Shown: positions 1-7,017, numbered from the stretch's first letter. The stretch: DNA of 8,247 nt from an uncultured Coriobacteriaceae bacterium (GCA_902783175.1 CACZQA010000274.1:1-8247); one strand, 5' to 3'. The notes: generated by a model from the sequence alone, not told the origin. Numbers and translations: made by a program.

Positions 1-1
1 G

Positions 2-562
2 GTCCCGCGTGTGCGGCACGACCGGCTGGGAAGGGAGCTTCTCGTAAAGGCGGCCAAGATCAAGGGCCATGACGGGCCGCTTCGTGCCGTGGACGCGACC
101 GCCGGGCTGGGGCAAGACGCCCTGCTGCTCGCTGCCGCCGGGTTCGAGACGACGCTTTTCGAGCAGAACCCGGTCATCGCGGCATTGCTCGCCGACTCGC
201 TCGAGCGTGCAGCGCGCATTCCCGAGCTTGAAGGGGCAATCGCGCGCATGCACTTCGTCGAAGGCGACAGCATCGCAGGGCTGCATCAGCTGGCGCAGCC
301 CTGCGACGCCGTCTTGCTCGACCCGATGTTTCCGGAGCGGCGCAAAAGCGCGTCGGTCAAGAAGAAGTTCCAGCTCCTCCACCTCCTCGAGCTGCCGTGT
401 GCCGATGAGGAGGAGCTGCTTTTTGCGGCCTTTGCGGCGCGTCCGCGCAAGGTCGTCGTCAAACGGCCCCCGAAGGGGCCGTATCTTGCGGGCGTGAAGC
501 CGAGCTATTCGCTCGACAGCAAGGCCGTCCGCTACGACGTGCACGTCTTCGCCCGTAGCTAG
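2..562 (+). CDS. rsmJ: 16S rRNA (guanine-N2)-methyltransferase, RsmJ family (5' partial)
   Basis: Cytoplasmic class I S-adenosylmethionine-dependent methyltransferase. In the RsmJ (YhiQ) family the E. coli member methylates the N2 of G1516 in 16S rRNA. The sequence shows the SAM-binding motif DATAGLGQDALLL (about nt 86-124), an acidic second-strand motif FEQNPVIAALL, the family hallmark LLDPMFPERRKSASVKKK (about nt 314-367) and the late VVVKRP motif. The order and spacing match E. coli RsmJ to the C-terminus, so the catalytic core looks intact. The open frame continues to the window edge. A GTG at nt 11 would start just before the motif region, but full-length RsmJ has roughly 60 more N-terminal residues, so I treat the gene as cut off by the window and not as starting there. 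It converges on the ABC transporter with about 30 bp between stop codons. The family assignment is firm; the exact target base in this organism is inferred. Confidence 0.85.
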   Translation, partial: VPRVRHDRLGRELLVKAAKIKGHDGPLRAVDATAGLGQDALLLAAAGFETTLFEQNPVIAALLADSLERAARIPELEGAIARMHFVEGDSIAGLHQLAQPCDAVLLDPMFPERRKSASVKKKFQLLHLLELPCADEEELLFAAFAARPRKVVVKRPPKGPYLAGVKPSYSLDSKAVRYDVHVFARS

Positions 563-592
563 CGGCCTTGCCCTGCCTGGTTGCGCCGGGTG

Positions 593-3500
593 CTATTCGC
601 TGCGCAGCGCCACGACCGGGTCGCGACGGCTCGCCATGCTCGAGGGGATCAGGCCCGCGATGAAGGTCAGCAGCACGCTGATGCCGATGAGCGCCAGGCC
701 TGCGGTCCAGGGCAGGCTCATGACGTTGGGCACCTTCCAACCCGCGAGCACGAAGGCGTTGACGGGGAACGACGCCGCCACCACCACGGCGATCGCGAAG
801 ATGCCGGCGATGAGGCCCTCGATGATCGTCTCCGCATTGAAGACGTTCGCGATGTTGAGCTTGGAGGCACCCATCGCGCGCAGGATGCCGATCTCCTTCT
901 TTCGCTCGAGCACCGAGATGTACGTGATGATCGCGATCATGATCGAGCTCACCACGAGCGAGATCGCCACGAAGGCGATGAGCACGAGGCTGATGGTGTT
1001 GACGATGCTCGTGACCGAGCTCATGAGCGTTCCGGCGATGTCGGAGTACTGGATGGTGGCCGAGTCGTTGCCGCTATCCTGCATCTGCTTGTTGTAGTCG
1101 TCGATGATGCTGATGATGCTCTCTTTGGACGGGAAGTCGATGGGGTAGATGCTGATCGACTCGGGGTTGTCCAAGCTCGCGTAGCCGAGCTTCTTCAGGT
1201 CGGAGTCGTACGTGAGCTCGTCGGAGTTCATGTAGTTCATCATCAGGCTCGTGAGGTCGTCTTGCGTCACGTTGAGCTTGATGGCGTTGGCAAACGCCGC
1301 GGGGGCGAACTTGAAGCTGTTCTGCAGGCTGGAAAGGCCAGAGAGCTGCGACTGCATCTGGGTCGCCATCTCGGAGGCCGCCTGCTGCATGAGGTTGCCC
1401 ATAGTCGTGCTCAGGTAGGGGGCGAACTTGTTGGTCAGGTAGTCCTCCATCACCGAGTTCACCGCGGAAGAGACCGTGGGGCCGAGCTCGGTGTTGAGCG
1501 CGGAGACGATCTGCTGTGCCTCGGCGGTCTGCATGAACTGCTGCATGCCGTCGGGTGAGGCTGCCGCATCTGGATGGGCGATCGCCCACGCGCTGTAGGC
1601 GGCCATGAGCTGCTGCACACCGCTGTTGAGCTGCTTGGACTGCTCGTCGGTGAGCGTGACGTTCGCATTTTCGAGCGCGCTTTGCGCGTCGAACTTGGGC
1701 GCGTTTGCCATCATCTGGCGCATGGTGTCTTCGCTGAAGACGTTTTTCAAGGCGCTCGCGTCGAGCGTCGGGCTTGCGCTTCTGCCAAGGTTGGAGAGCC
1801 CGGAAAGCGCGCTCGAGTCAAAGCCGAGTGCCTTGGACATGGCCGCCTCATCGACGCTGAACATCGAGGACATGTCGAAGGAAGAGCCCTTCTCGTCTTG
1901 CAGCTCTTCGAAGGTCTTTCCCGTGAAGACGTCGACGTCGGGGTTTTCGAGCTGCTGCTTGACGATGTCGGTGCCTGCCGCCCTGTCGATGAGCTGGGTC
2001 GAAAGCGACGGCAGGTAGGCGACGCCCTCGCGCAGGGCGGGCGTGGTCGCGGTCTCGGAGGGTTTCACCACGCCGACGATCTTCAGGTCGATGGCCTTGT
2101 TGTCGATCTGGTCTTTCATGAACGCATCGTCGTCCGACATATCGGTCCAGGTGCCCGTCTTGCTGTTCTTCTGGTACAGGTAGCTCTGCGGCACGACCTT
2201 GAAGTGCATGTTGAGCGCGTCGTCGTACGTGAAGTCGCGGTCCACCTCGGGCACGGTGACGTCCTTGCCGTTCAAGACGTCCTGCGTCATCTGCTTCATG
2301 TCCTCGGGGTTGTAGTAGCCCAGGTTGTAGAGGGTGTAGTCGCTGATCTTGCCGTTCTTGTCCAAGACGAGCACCGCCTCGTCGTAGTTTTGCGGCCAGC
2401 GTCCCTCGACGACGTCCATCGTGTCCTGCAGGACATCTTCGTTGTTGAGCATCTCCTTGAACGAGCCCGAAGACATCGAGCTGCCGCCCATGGAGGACAT
2501 CGAGGACGCCGAGGGGCTCATGAACATCGTGCTCATCGACGACGGGTTGAGGCGTTCGATGCCATTTGCATCCGTATCCGCCATGTAGACCTGCGGCGTG
2601 ATGCCGTAGTCGTACTGGATCGTGTTCACGTACTTGTCGATGTCAGACTGCCCAGATTCGAGGTACTTCTTGAATGCGGTGAGGTCGTTGTTCTTCACCT
2701 GCGCGAACATGTCGCTCATGATCGTGGACTCGGGGATGGTCTGGCTGTCGCCGCCGTTGTCGTCAGCGTCCGTGCCGCCTTCGTCGGAGCTGTAGCCCAT
2801 GGTCGCGGTCATGAGGCTGCTGATGTCGAAGCTCGACTTGGTGATGGTGAGCGGGTAGCTGGTGAGTGCCTGCTCCTCGGTGCTCGCGATGTAGTTGTTC
2901 ACGCCGTTGGAAAGCGCCAGGATGGCGGCGATGCCGATGATGCCGATCGAACCGGCAAATGCGGTGAGGAAGGTACGCCCCTTCTTCGTCATGAGGTTGT
3001 TGAACGAGAGGCCGAGCGCGGTGAGAAACGACATGCCGGCTTTCTTGCCCTTGGACTGTCCGGGCCTTTCGGAAGTCTCGGGGATGGGGCCGACGATCGG
3101 GTCGCTGTCGTCGGTGATGTGCCCGTCGGTGAGGCGCACGATGCGCGTCGCGTACTGTTCTGCCAGCTCGGGGTTGTGCGTGACCATGACGACGAGACGG
3201 TCCTTCGCGACATCCTTCAAGATTTCCATGATCTGCACGCCGGTCTTGGTGTCCAGGGCGCCCGTCGGCTCGTCTGCGAGCACGATGTCGGGGTTGTTGA
3301 CGAGCGCGCGGGCGATGGCGACGCGCTGCATCTGCCCGCCGGAAAGCTGCGAGGGCTTCTTGTGGATGTGGTCTTGCAGCCCGACTTCCTCGAGTGCCTT
3401 GGCGGCTCGTTCCTTTCGTTCGGCACGGCCCACGCCCGACAGCGTCAGCGCGAGCTCGACGTTGGAGAGGATCGTCTGGTGGGGGATGAGGTTGTAGCTT

Positions 3501-3769
3501 TGGAAGATGAAGCCGACGCGGTGGTTGCGGTAGGTATCCCAGTCCTTGGAGTTGTAGTCCTTCGTGGAAATGCCGTTGACGACGATCTCGCCCTCGTCGG
3601 CGTGGTCGAGGCCGCCGAGGATGTTGAGCATCGTGGTCTTGCCCGAGCCGGACGGGCCGAGCACGGCGACAAATTCGCTGTCGCGAAACGAGACCGAGAC
3701 GTTGTCGAGCGCGGTTTGCGTGAAGCCGGCCGTGACGTACTTCTTCGAGATGTTTTTGAGCTGGAGCAT
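593..3769 (-). CDS. MacB/FtsX-type ABC transporter, fused ATPase and permease with large external domain
   Basis: A single protein of about 1058 residues. Residues 1-225 are an ABC ATPase with Walker A GPSGSGKTT (38-46), Q-loop Gln90, signature LSGGQ (142-146), Walker B IVLADE (162-167) and H-loop His198, all intact. A short linker leads to one membrane segment (about 267-287), then about 630 extracytoplasmic residues, then a C-terminal FtsX core with three membrane segments (about 924-948, 984-1005, 1021-1040) and the typical loop LERKKEIGILRAMGAS. This is the MacB/LolCDE-like 'type VII' architecture, in which ATP hydrolysis drives the external domain mechanically. Known relatives export peptides, lipoproteins or antibiotics; no substrate can be read here. 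The external part is rich in Met, Ser and Gln, with a Ser/Met patch near residues 405-435. Possible starts are at 3841, 3781 and 3769. I chose 3769 because the family normally begins MLQLKNISK; ribosome-binding signals are weak at all three. No partner gene is adjacent. Confidence 0.9.
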   Translation of the reverse strand: MLQLKNISKKYVTAGFTQTALDNVSVSFRDSEFVAVLGPSGSGKTTMLNILGGLDHADEGEIVVNGISTKDYNSKDWDTYRNHRVGFIFQSYNLIPHQTILSNVELALTLSGVGRAERKERAAKALEEVGLQDHIHKKPSQLSGGQMQRVAIARALVNNPDIVLADEPTGALDTKTGVQIMEILKDVAKDRLVVMVTHNPELAEQYATRIVRLTDGHITDDSDPIVGPIPETSERPGQSKGKKAGMSFLTALGLSFNNLMTKKGRTFLTAFAGSIGIIGIAAILALSNGVNNYIASTEEQALTSYPLTITKSSFDISSLMTATMGYSSDEGGTDADDNGGDSQTIPESTIMSDMFAQVKNNDLTAFKKYLESGQSDIDKYVNTIQYDYGITPQVYMADTDANGIERLNPSSMSTMFMSPSASSMSSMGGSSMSSGSFKEMLNNEDVLQDTMDVVEGRWPQNYDEAVLVLDKNGKISDYTLYNLGYYNPEDMKQMTQDVLNGKDVTVPEVDRDFTYDDALNMHFKVVPQSYLYQKNSKTGTWTDMSDDDAFMKDQIDNKAIDLKIVGVVKPSETATTPALREGVAYLPSLSTQLIDRAAGTDIVKQQLENPDVDVFTGKTFEELQDEKGSSFDMSSMFSVDEAAMSKALGFDSSALSGLSNLGRSASPTLDASALKNVFSEDTMRQMMANAPKFDAQSALENANVTLTDEQSKQLNSGVQQLMAAYSAWAIAHPDAAASPDGMQQFMQTAEAQQIVSALNTELGPTVSSAVNSVMEDYLTNKFAPYLSTTMGNLMQQAASEMATQMQSQLSGLSSLQNSFKFAPAAFANAIKLNVTQDDLTSLMMNYMNSDELTYDSDLKKLGYASLDNPESISIYPIDFPSKESIISIIDDYNKQMQDSGNDSATIQYSDIAGTLMSSVTSIVNTISLVLIAFVAISLVVSSIMIAIITYISVLERKKEIGILRAMGASKLNIANVFNAETIIEGLIAGIFAIAVVVAASFPVNAFVLAGWKVPNVMSLPWTAGLALIGISVLLTFIAGLIPSSMASRRDPVVALRSE

Positions 3770-3791
3770 CGATAATCCCATCGGGTAGATA

Positions 3792-3803
3792 CGCCATATG
3801 GCG
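3792..3803. promoter_or_regulatory. Perfect 12-bp palindrome upstream of the ABC transporter
   Basis: The sequence CGCCATATGGCG is its own reverse complement. It lies about 22 bp upstream of the preferred ABC start (3769) and would sit inside the leader if transcription begins near 3833. It could be an operator for a dimeric repressor (TetR- or MarR-like sites are often of this size) or a small 4-bp RNA stem with an AUAU loop. No regulator gene is in the window. The palindrome is seen directly; its role is inference. Confidence 0.35.
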
Positions 3804-3839
3804 AATGGAGAACATGCGGGTGGGCGTTTGTTACTAGCC

Positions 3840-3850
3840 ATTCTATAGAA
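3840..3850 (-). promoter_or_regulatory. Candidate -10 region for the ABC transporter, overlapping a 10-bp palindrome
   Basis: Read on the minus strand this is TATAGAAT, containing TAGAAT, one mismatch from the -10 consensus TATAAT. It would place a start of transcription near 3833 and give a leader of about 60 nt to the start at 3769. No good -35 box is visible 16-19 bp further upstream. The surrounding TTCTATAGAA (3841-3850) is a perfect palindrome, so a -10-like TATAGA also exists on the plus strand facing the gene at 3968. Weak evidence, offered as a candidate. Confidence 0.3.
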
Positions 3851-3967
3851 CGCGCGAGACGCCTGCCGAAGGAAGAGCGTTTGTAACGGGTTCGTTGTCT
3901 TCGCGCATCACCCCGGGAAGAGGGCTAGACTGAAGAATGGAATTCGAAGACGGGGGACGTGAGCTTC

Positions 3968-4549
3968 ATGGATGACGAAAAGCAAGGACAGGCCTTTGGG
4001 GAAGAGGTCAAGGAGGCCGCAGAGGGCGAGCGGGAGATGCAGATCGACACGGATCTTTCCGATCTGCGCCACGGCATCGAAACCGACGTCGAGCAAGAAG
4101 AGGACTACGAGGCGCGCAGAAAGCCGCTCACGGCAGAGGAGCTCATCAACGCCGTGAAGGAGCAGGCTGCGAAATCCCCCGATGTCATCGCCGAACGCTC
4201 TGACGATCCCGAGCCGGAGCGCCATGCGTGGGTTGACGAGCAGGTTGCCGCGCAGGTGATCATGAAGATCGCGCTCGACGACCGCTTCGAGCACGTGGAA
4301 GACGATGGGCAGGAAGGGCGCGAGTGGTTCGCGCTCGTCCGGCAACCCGGGTACTTCCTGCGCTACGACTGGTCCGACCTCTACGGCAACCAGCCGGGCA
4401 CGTTGCAGCTCGTCAAGGCGAACGGGCCGACGGGCGAGGAGGTCCCGGTCGTTTCCTCATGCAGACTCGAAGAGGGCGACGGCTCGGAGCTTGGCGCATT
4501 GCTCGACCGCGCGTGCTCCGATGCCGCGCGGGACTGCAAGAGGGCGTGA
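3968..4549 (+). CDS. Acidic cytoplasmic protein of unknown function
   Basis: I do not recognise this 193-residue protein. It has no signal peptide and no membrane segment. The first 50 residues are strongly acidic (about 19 Asp/Glu) and probably disordered or helical. A second charged stretch (about 72-90) leads into a more ordered C-terminal half with an aromatic-rich segment, EWFALVRQPGYFLRYDW (119-135), followed by GTLQLVK (144-150), which reads like beta strands of a small compact domain. Three Cys (165, 183, 190) lie near the C-terminus. I chose ATG 3968 because a purine-rich GGGGGA (3952-3957) ends 10 nt upstream; the in-frame GTG at 3959 is only 1 nt from it. The gene is divergent from the ABC transporter and 61 bp upstream of the DMT permease. 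Coding is supported by an uninterrupted frame with codon use like its neighbours. Function unknown. Confidence 0.75.
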   Translation: MDDEKQGQAFGEEVKEAAEGEREMQIDTDLSDLRHGIETDVEQEEDYEARRKPLTAEELINAVKEQAAKSPDVIAERSDDPEPERHAWVDEQVAAQVIMKIALDDRFEHVEDDGQEGREWFALVRQPGYFLRYDWSDLYGNQPGTLQLVKANGPTGEEVPVVSSCRLEEGDGSELGALLDRACSDAARDCKRA

Positions 4550-4567
4550 GCTTCGGACTCGCTCACG
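4545..4567 (+). terminator. Hairpin overlapping the stop codon of the acidic protein gene
   Basis: CGTGAGC (4545-4551) and GCTCACG (4561-4567) form a perfect 7-bp stem with a 9-nt loop; the stem includes the TGA stop at 4547-4549. There is no T-run after it, so it is not a standard rho-independent terminator. It may slow or attenuate transcription into the next gene, or protect the mRNA end. A second, weaker stem lies at about 4575-4591. Confidence 0.3.
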
Positions 4568-4598
4568 ATTGCACCTCACCCTTGCGGTGGGAATTCGC

Positions 4599-4604
4599 TA
4601 CACT
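4599..4604 (+). promoter_or_regulatory. Candidate -10 box for a leaderless DMT permease mRNA
   Basis: TACACT matches the TANNNT core of a -10 box and is followed by exactly 6 nt before the A of the ATG at 4611. Transcription would therefore start at or next to the start codon. The 20 nt before the ATG contain no Shine-Dalgarno-like sequence, which fits a leaderless message, a common arrangement in actinobacteria. No clear -35 box is seen at 16-19 bp spacing. Confidence 0.35.
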
Positions 4605-4610
4605 CTCAGC

Positions 4611-5462
4611 ATGAATAGCTCAAGTTTCAGGGGAATCATCTTCATCGTCATCTCCGCGGCGGCGTTTTCCACGGCAGGCGTACTCATTAAGCTCGTTCCG
4701 TGGAATCCCGTCGCGCTCAACGGCGCGCGAAGCTTGTTCGCCATTGTGCCGATGTACTGGTATCTGCGCCATACGGGCAGGAGGCTGCATGTCAACATGT
4801 CGATAGCCATCGGCGCGGCGGTGTATGCGGCCATGCTCGTGTCGTTCGTGGCGGCGAACAAGCTCACGACGGCTGCCAACGCAATCGTCCTGCAGTTCAC
4901 GGAGCCCATCTGGGTGATTTTCCTCGGCGCGCTCGTCTTCAGGAACAAGCCACGGGCATCCGCGCTCGTCACGGCGCTTGTCATGCTCGTCGGCATTACG
5001 CTGTTCTTTCTCGACGGCATCGACACGGCGGGTGCCTGGGGCAATGCGCTCGCAATCGTGTCGGGCGTGACGTATGCGGGCGTGTTCCTCATCAAGAAGA
5101 TGGACGGCAGCGATTACGAATGCTCGGCAATTCTGGGATTTCTCGTCTGCTTCGCGATTGGACTGCCGCTCTACCCCTCGCAGCCTGCCCTCGAGCTTTC
5201 CGGGTGGGTGGCGGTCGTCGCGCTGGGCGTGGTGCAGCTGGGGCTCGGCGCGCTGTTCCTGTCGCTCGCGCTCGATCACATCAGCCCGGTGACCGCTTCG
5301 CTCACCTCGACGATCGAGCCGATTTTAAACCCGGTGTTCGTCGCGGTGTTCGTGGGCGAGACGATCGGGCCGCTCTCGCTCGTGGGCGCCGCCATCGTCG
5401 TCTGCGCCGCGACGGCCTACAACGTGTACGCAGCGAAGGTACGCCCTTCCTCCCGCGCATGA
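4611..5462 (+). CDS. EamA/DMT-superfamily permease
   Basis: A 283-residue inner-membrane protein with about ten hydrophobic segments in two homologous halves (about 6-135 and 145-278), the length and layout of the EamA (drug/metabolite transporter) family. Each half carries the expected late-helix motif: NAIVLQFTEPIWVIFLGALV (90-109) in the first and TASLTSTIEPILNPVFVAVF (228-247) in the second, each with a conserved Glu-Pro followed by a hydrophobic helix. The GETIGPLSLVGAAIV ending is also typical. Members export amino acids or other small metabolites, but specificity cannot be told from sequence. The frame stays open far upstream of 4611. I chose ATG 4611 because family alignment and the first membrane helix (about 8-28) begin there and because the upstream frame overlaps the acidic protein gene in another register. 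No Shine-Dalgarno is visible. It faces the NhaC antiporter tail to tail across the repeat array. Confidence 0.88.
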   Translation: MNSSSFRGIIFIVISAAAFSTAGVLIKLVPWNPVALNGARSLFAIVPMYWYLRHTGRRLHVNMSIAIGAAVYAAMLVSFVAANKLTTAANAIVLQFTEPIWVIFLGALVFRNKPRASALVTALVMLVGITLFFLDGIDTAGAWGNALAIVSGVTYAGVFLIKKMDGSDYECSAILGFLVCFAIGLPLYPSQPALELSGWVAVVALGVVQLGLGALFLSLALDHISPVTASLTSTIEPILNPVFVAVFVGETIGPLSLVGAAIVVCAATAYNVYAAKVRPSSRA

Positions 5463-5474
5463 TTGCCGCATAAC

Positions 5475-5635
5475 GCACAAGAACAGTGGCACTGCCACAC
5501 ATCCTATGCGTCTGGGGCCCGCGCCGCGCGAGAACCGTGGCACTGCCACACATCCCGCGGTTTCGGCACGAGAAACGTGGCACTGCCACACATCCCACGT
5601 CCGTCGCGCGAGAACCGTGACACTGCCACACATCC
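5475..5635. repeat. Four-copy 30-bp repeat array with internal palindrome between convergent genes
   Basis: Four copies begin at 5475, 5526, 5566 and 5606, each 30 bp. The last 19 bp, GTGGCACTGCCACACATCC, are identical in the first three copies (5486-5504, 5537-5555, 5577-5595); the fourth (5617-5635) has one change, G to A at 5620. The 11 bp before the core are also similar, on the pattern GCRCGAGAACC. Spacers are 21, 10 and 10 bp and unrelated to each other, so starts are 51, 40 and 40 bp apart. GTGGCA and TGCCAC flank a single C, so each copy can fold as a 5-bp stem with a 3-nt loop; the change in copy 4 breaks it. The array fills the gap between two convergent stop codons and no gene is supported here. 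It resembles a REP/BIME-type intergenic repeat or a bidirectional 3'-end element. The spacers are far too short for CRISPR. Confidence 0.85.
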
Positions 5636-5644
5636 CGGGCGGCG

Positions 5645-6976
5645 CTACGCCTTGTTGCCCCGGATCACGATCCAGCCGACGACGCAGACGAGCAAGAGGA
5701 ACTGATACAGGCAAAACGGGATGATTGAGACGCTCGAGATGCCGGCGAGGCTTGCCGCCACGAGAAGCTGTGCGCCGTAGGGGATGATGCCCTGCGCCAC
5801 GCAGCTGAAGATGTCAATCAGGCTTGCCGTGCGCTTTGGCTCGATCTCGTAGACCGTCGCGATGGTTTTGGCTATCGGCCCTGCGACGACGATGGCCACC
5901 GTGTAGTTGGCCGTCGAGATGTCCATGAGAGCGGTCAGCAGCCCTATGCCGAACATGCCCCCGCGTTTGCCGTGAAAATGGTCGCGGATGAACTTCAAGA
6001 TGGCCGCGAATCCACCGTATTCGCGCACGAGTGCGCTGATGGACGCGACGAGGATCGTGACGATCATCGTCTCGAACATCCCCGAGGTGCCCGTGCCCAT
6101 CGCCTCGAACGCCGACGCGAAGGTGAGCGAGCCGGTGATTCCGCCCGCGAGTGCGAACAGCACGATGCCGCCGCCCAGCACGAGAAAGACGTTTACGCCG
6201 CACAGGCTCGCGACGAGCACGATCAGGTAGGGAAGCGCCTGAATGAGGTTGAAGTCGTGGTGCTCGAGCTGCGGCGCCCCGCTCGTCAGGGCCGCGATGA
6301 CGAGCACGACGAGCGTCGCCAGTGCCGCGGGAAGCGCGATGGCGAAGTTCGCCTTGAACTTCTCCTTCATCTCCACGCCCTGCGTGCGCGTCGCGGCGAT
6401 GGTCGTGTCGCTGATGAACGAGAGGTTGTCGCCGAACATCGCACCGCCGATGACGGTGCCGACGCACAGGGGGAGGTTGAGGTCTGCGGACCCGGCGACC
6501 GAGACGGCGATCGGCACGAGCACGGTGATCGTGCCGACGCTCGTGCCCATAGCCATGGAGATGATGCACGCGATCACGAAGATGCCCGGCACGGCAAGGC
6601 TCCCGGGGATGACGTTGAGCAGCATGTTCGCCGTGCTCTCGACACCACCGGCGGCGCTTGCGATGCCCGAGAACGCGCCTGCCATGAGGAAGATAAACAG
6701 CATGATGGTGATGTTGTCGTCGCCGATGCCCTGGGCGCAGAAGTGGATCTTCTCGTCGAAGCTGACGCGGCGGTTCTGGCAGAACGCCACGATCAAGGCG
6801 ATGGCAAACGCGACGACCACCGAGATGACGTAGAAGCCCATCTGGCCATCCTGTGGGGCGATGTACTCGAAGTAGACGCCGCTTCCCAGGTAGAGCACCA
6901 GAAAGATGGCGATGGGCAGCAGGGCACGCGCCCGTGGTTTCGGGTCCTGCCGGGTTTCTTGATTCTTGTCGTCCAT
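5645..6976 (-). CDS. NhaC-family Na+/H+ antiporter
   Basis: A 443-residue membrane protein with about eleven or more hydrophobic segments after a charged N-terminal tail (1-17). The NhaC-family signature is clear: GAMFGDNLSFISDTTIAATR (178-197), preceded by SMAMGTSVGTITVLVP (140-155), and in the second half ALMDISTANYTVAIV and a FSCVAQGIIPYGAQLLVAAS segment. Known members exchange Na+ for H+, and relatives such as MleN exchange malate/lactate with H+ and Na+, so the substrate is not certain. The protein acts in the cytoplasmic membrane in pH and sodium homeostasis. The start at 6976 is well supported: GGAGG (complement of 6982-6986) lies 5 nt upstream. A longer in-frame start at 7015 lacks a binding site. 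The gene sits downstream of the purine permease on the same strand but a strong terminator separates them, and its 3' end abuts the repeat array. Confidence 0.9.
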   Translation of the reverse strand: MDDKNQETRQDPKPRARALLPIAIFLVLYLGSGVYFEYIAPQDGQMGFYVISVVVAFAIALIVAFCQNRRVSFDEKIHFCAQGIGDDNITIMLFIFLMAGAFSGIASAAGGVESTANMLLNVIPGSLAVPGIFVIACIISMAMGTSVGTITVLVPIAVSVAGSADLNLPLCVGTVIGGAMFGDNLSFISDTTIAATRTQGVEMKEKFKANFAIALPAALATLVVLVIAALTSGAPQLEHHDFNLIQALPYLIVLVASLCGVNVFLVLGGGIVLFALAGGITGSLTFASAFEAMGTGTSGMFETMIVTILVASISALVREYGGFAAILKFIRDHFHGKRGGMFGIGLLTALMDISTANYTVAIVVAGPIAKTIATVYEIEPKRTASLIDIFSCVAQGIIPYGAQLLVAASLAGISSVSIIPFCLYQFLLLVCVVGWIVIRGNKA

Positions 6977-7006
6977 ATGAGCCTCCGCTAAATACAAAGC
7001 GAATTG

Positions 7007-7012
7007 ATGATA
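7007..7012 (-). promoter_or_regulatory. Candidate -10 box for the NhaC antiporter
   Basis: TATCAT on the minus strand is one mismatch from TATAAT and lies in the only AT-rich stretch between the upstream terminator and the gene. Transcription from about 7000 would give a leader near 24 nt containing the GGAGG site. The -35 position would fall inside the terminator stem and does not resemble TTGACA. A promoter is expected here because the terminator isolates this gene. Confidence 0.3.
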
Positions 7013-7017
7013 CACGT

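Noticed and set aside
598..609. Palindrome CGCTGCGCAGCG near the ABC gene 3' end as a terminator
   Set aside because: It lies inside the last codons of the ABC gene, has no loop or T-run, and is easily explained by the coding of Ala-Leu-Arg-Ser.
1574..3775. A 733-residue open frame on the plus strand opposite the ABC transporter
   Set aside because: It mirrors the ABC gene in an antisense frame, where high GC and codon bias suppress stops. Its translation is rich in Arg, His, Val and Asp with no recognisable domain, while the minus strand encodes every ABC motif.
3770..3841. Longer N-terminus for the ABC transporter (starts at 3781 or 3841)
   Set aside because: The extra residues do not resemble the family, no Shine-Dalgarno supports either start, and 3841 coincides with the candidate -10 box. 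Not fully excluded.
4305..4610. Upstream extension of the DMT permease reading frame
   Set aside because: The extension overlaps the acidic protein gene in another frame, is Arg/Ser-rich, and precedes the first membrane helix without any family similarity.
5475..5635. CRISPR array
   Set aside because: The repeat length of 30 bp and the partial palindrome are suggestive, but spacers are only 10, 10 and 21 bp, there are four copies, and no cas gene is present.
5302..5714. Minus-strand and plus-strand open frames across the repeat array, encoding repeated short peptides such as MCGSATVL
   Set aside because: The peptide repetition only reflects the DNA repeat. These frames overlap the ends of two well-supported genes and have no ribosome-binding site or independent protein character.
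5972..6991. A 339-residue plus-strand open frame opposite the NhaC gene
   Set aside because: Low-complexity Arg/Asp/His/Glu composition typical of an antisense shadow; the minus strand carries the clear antiporter signature.
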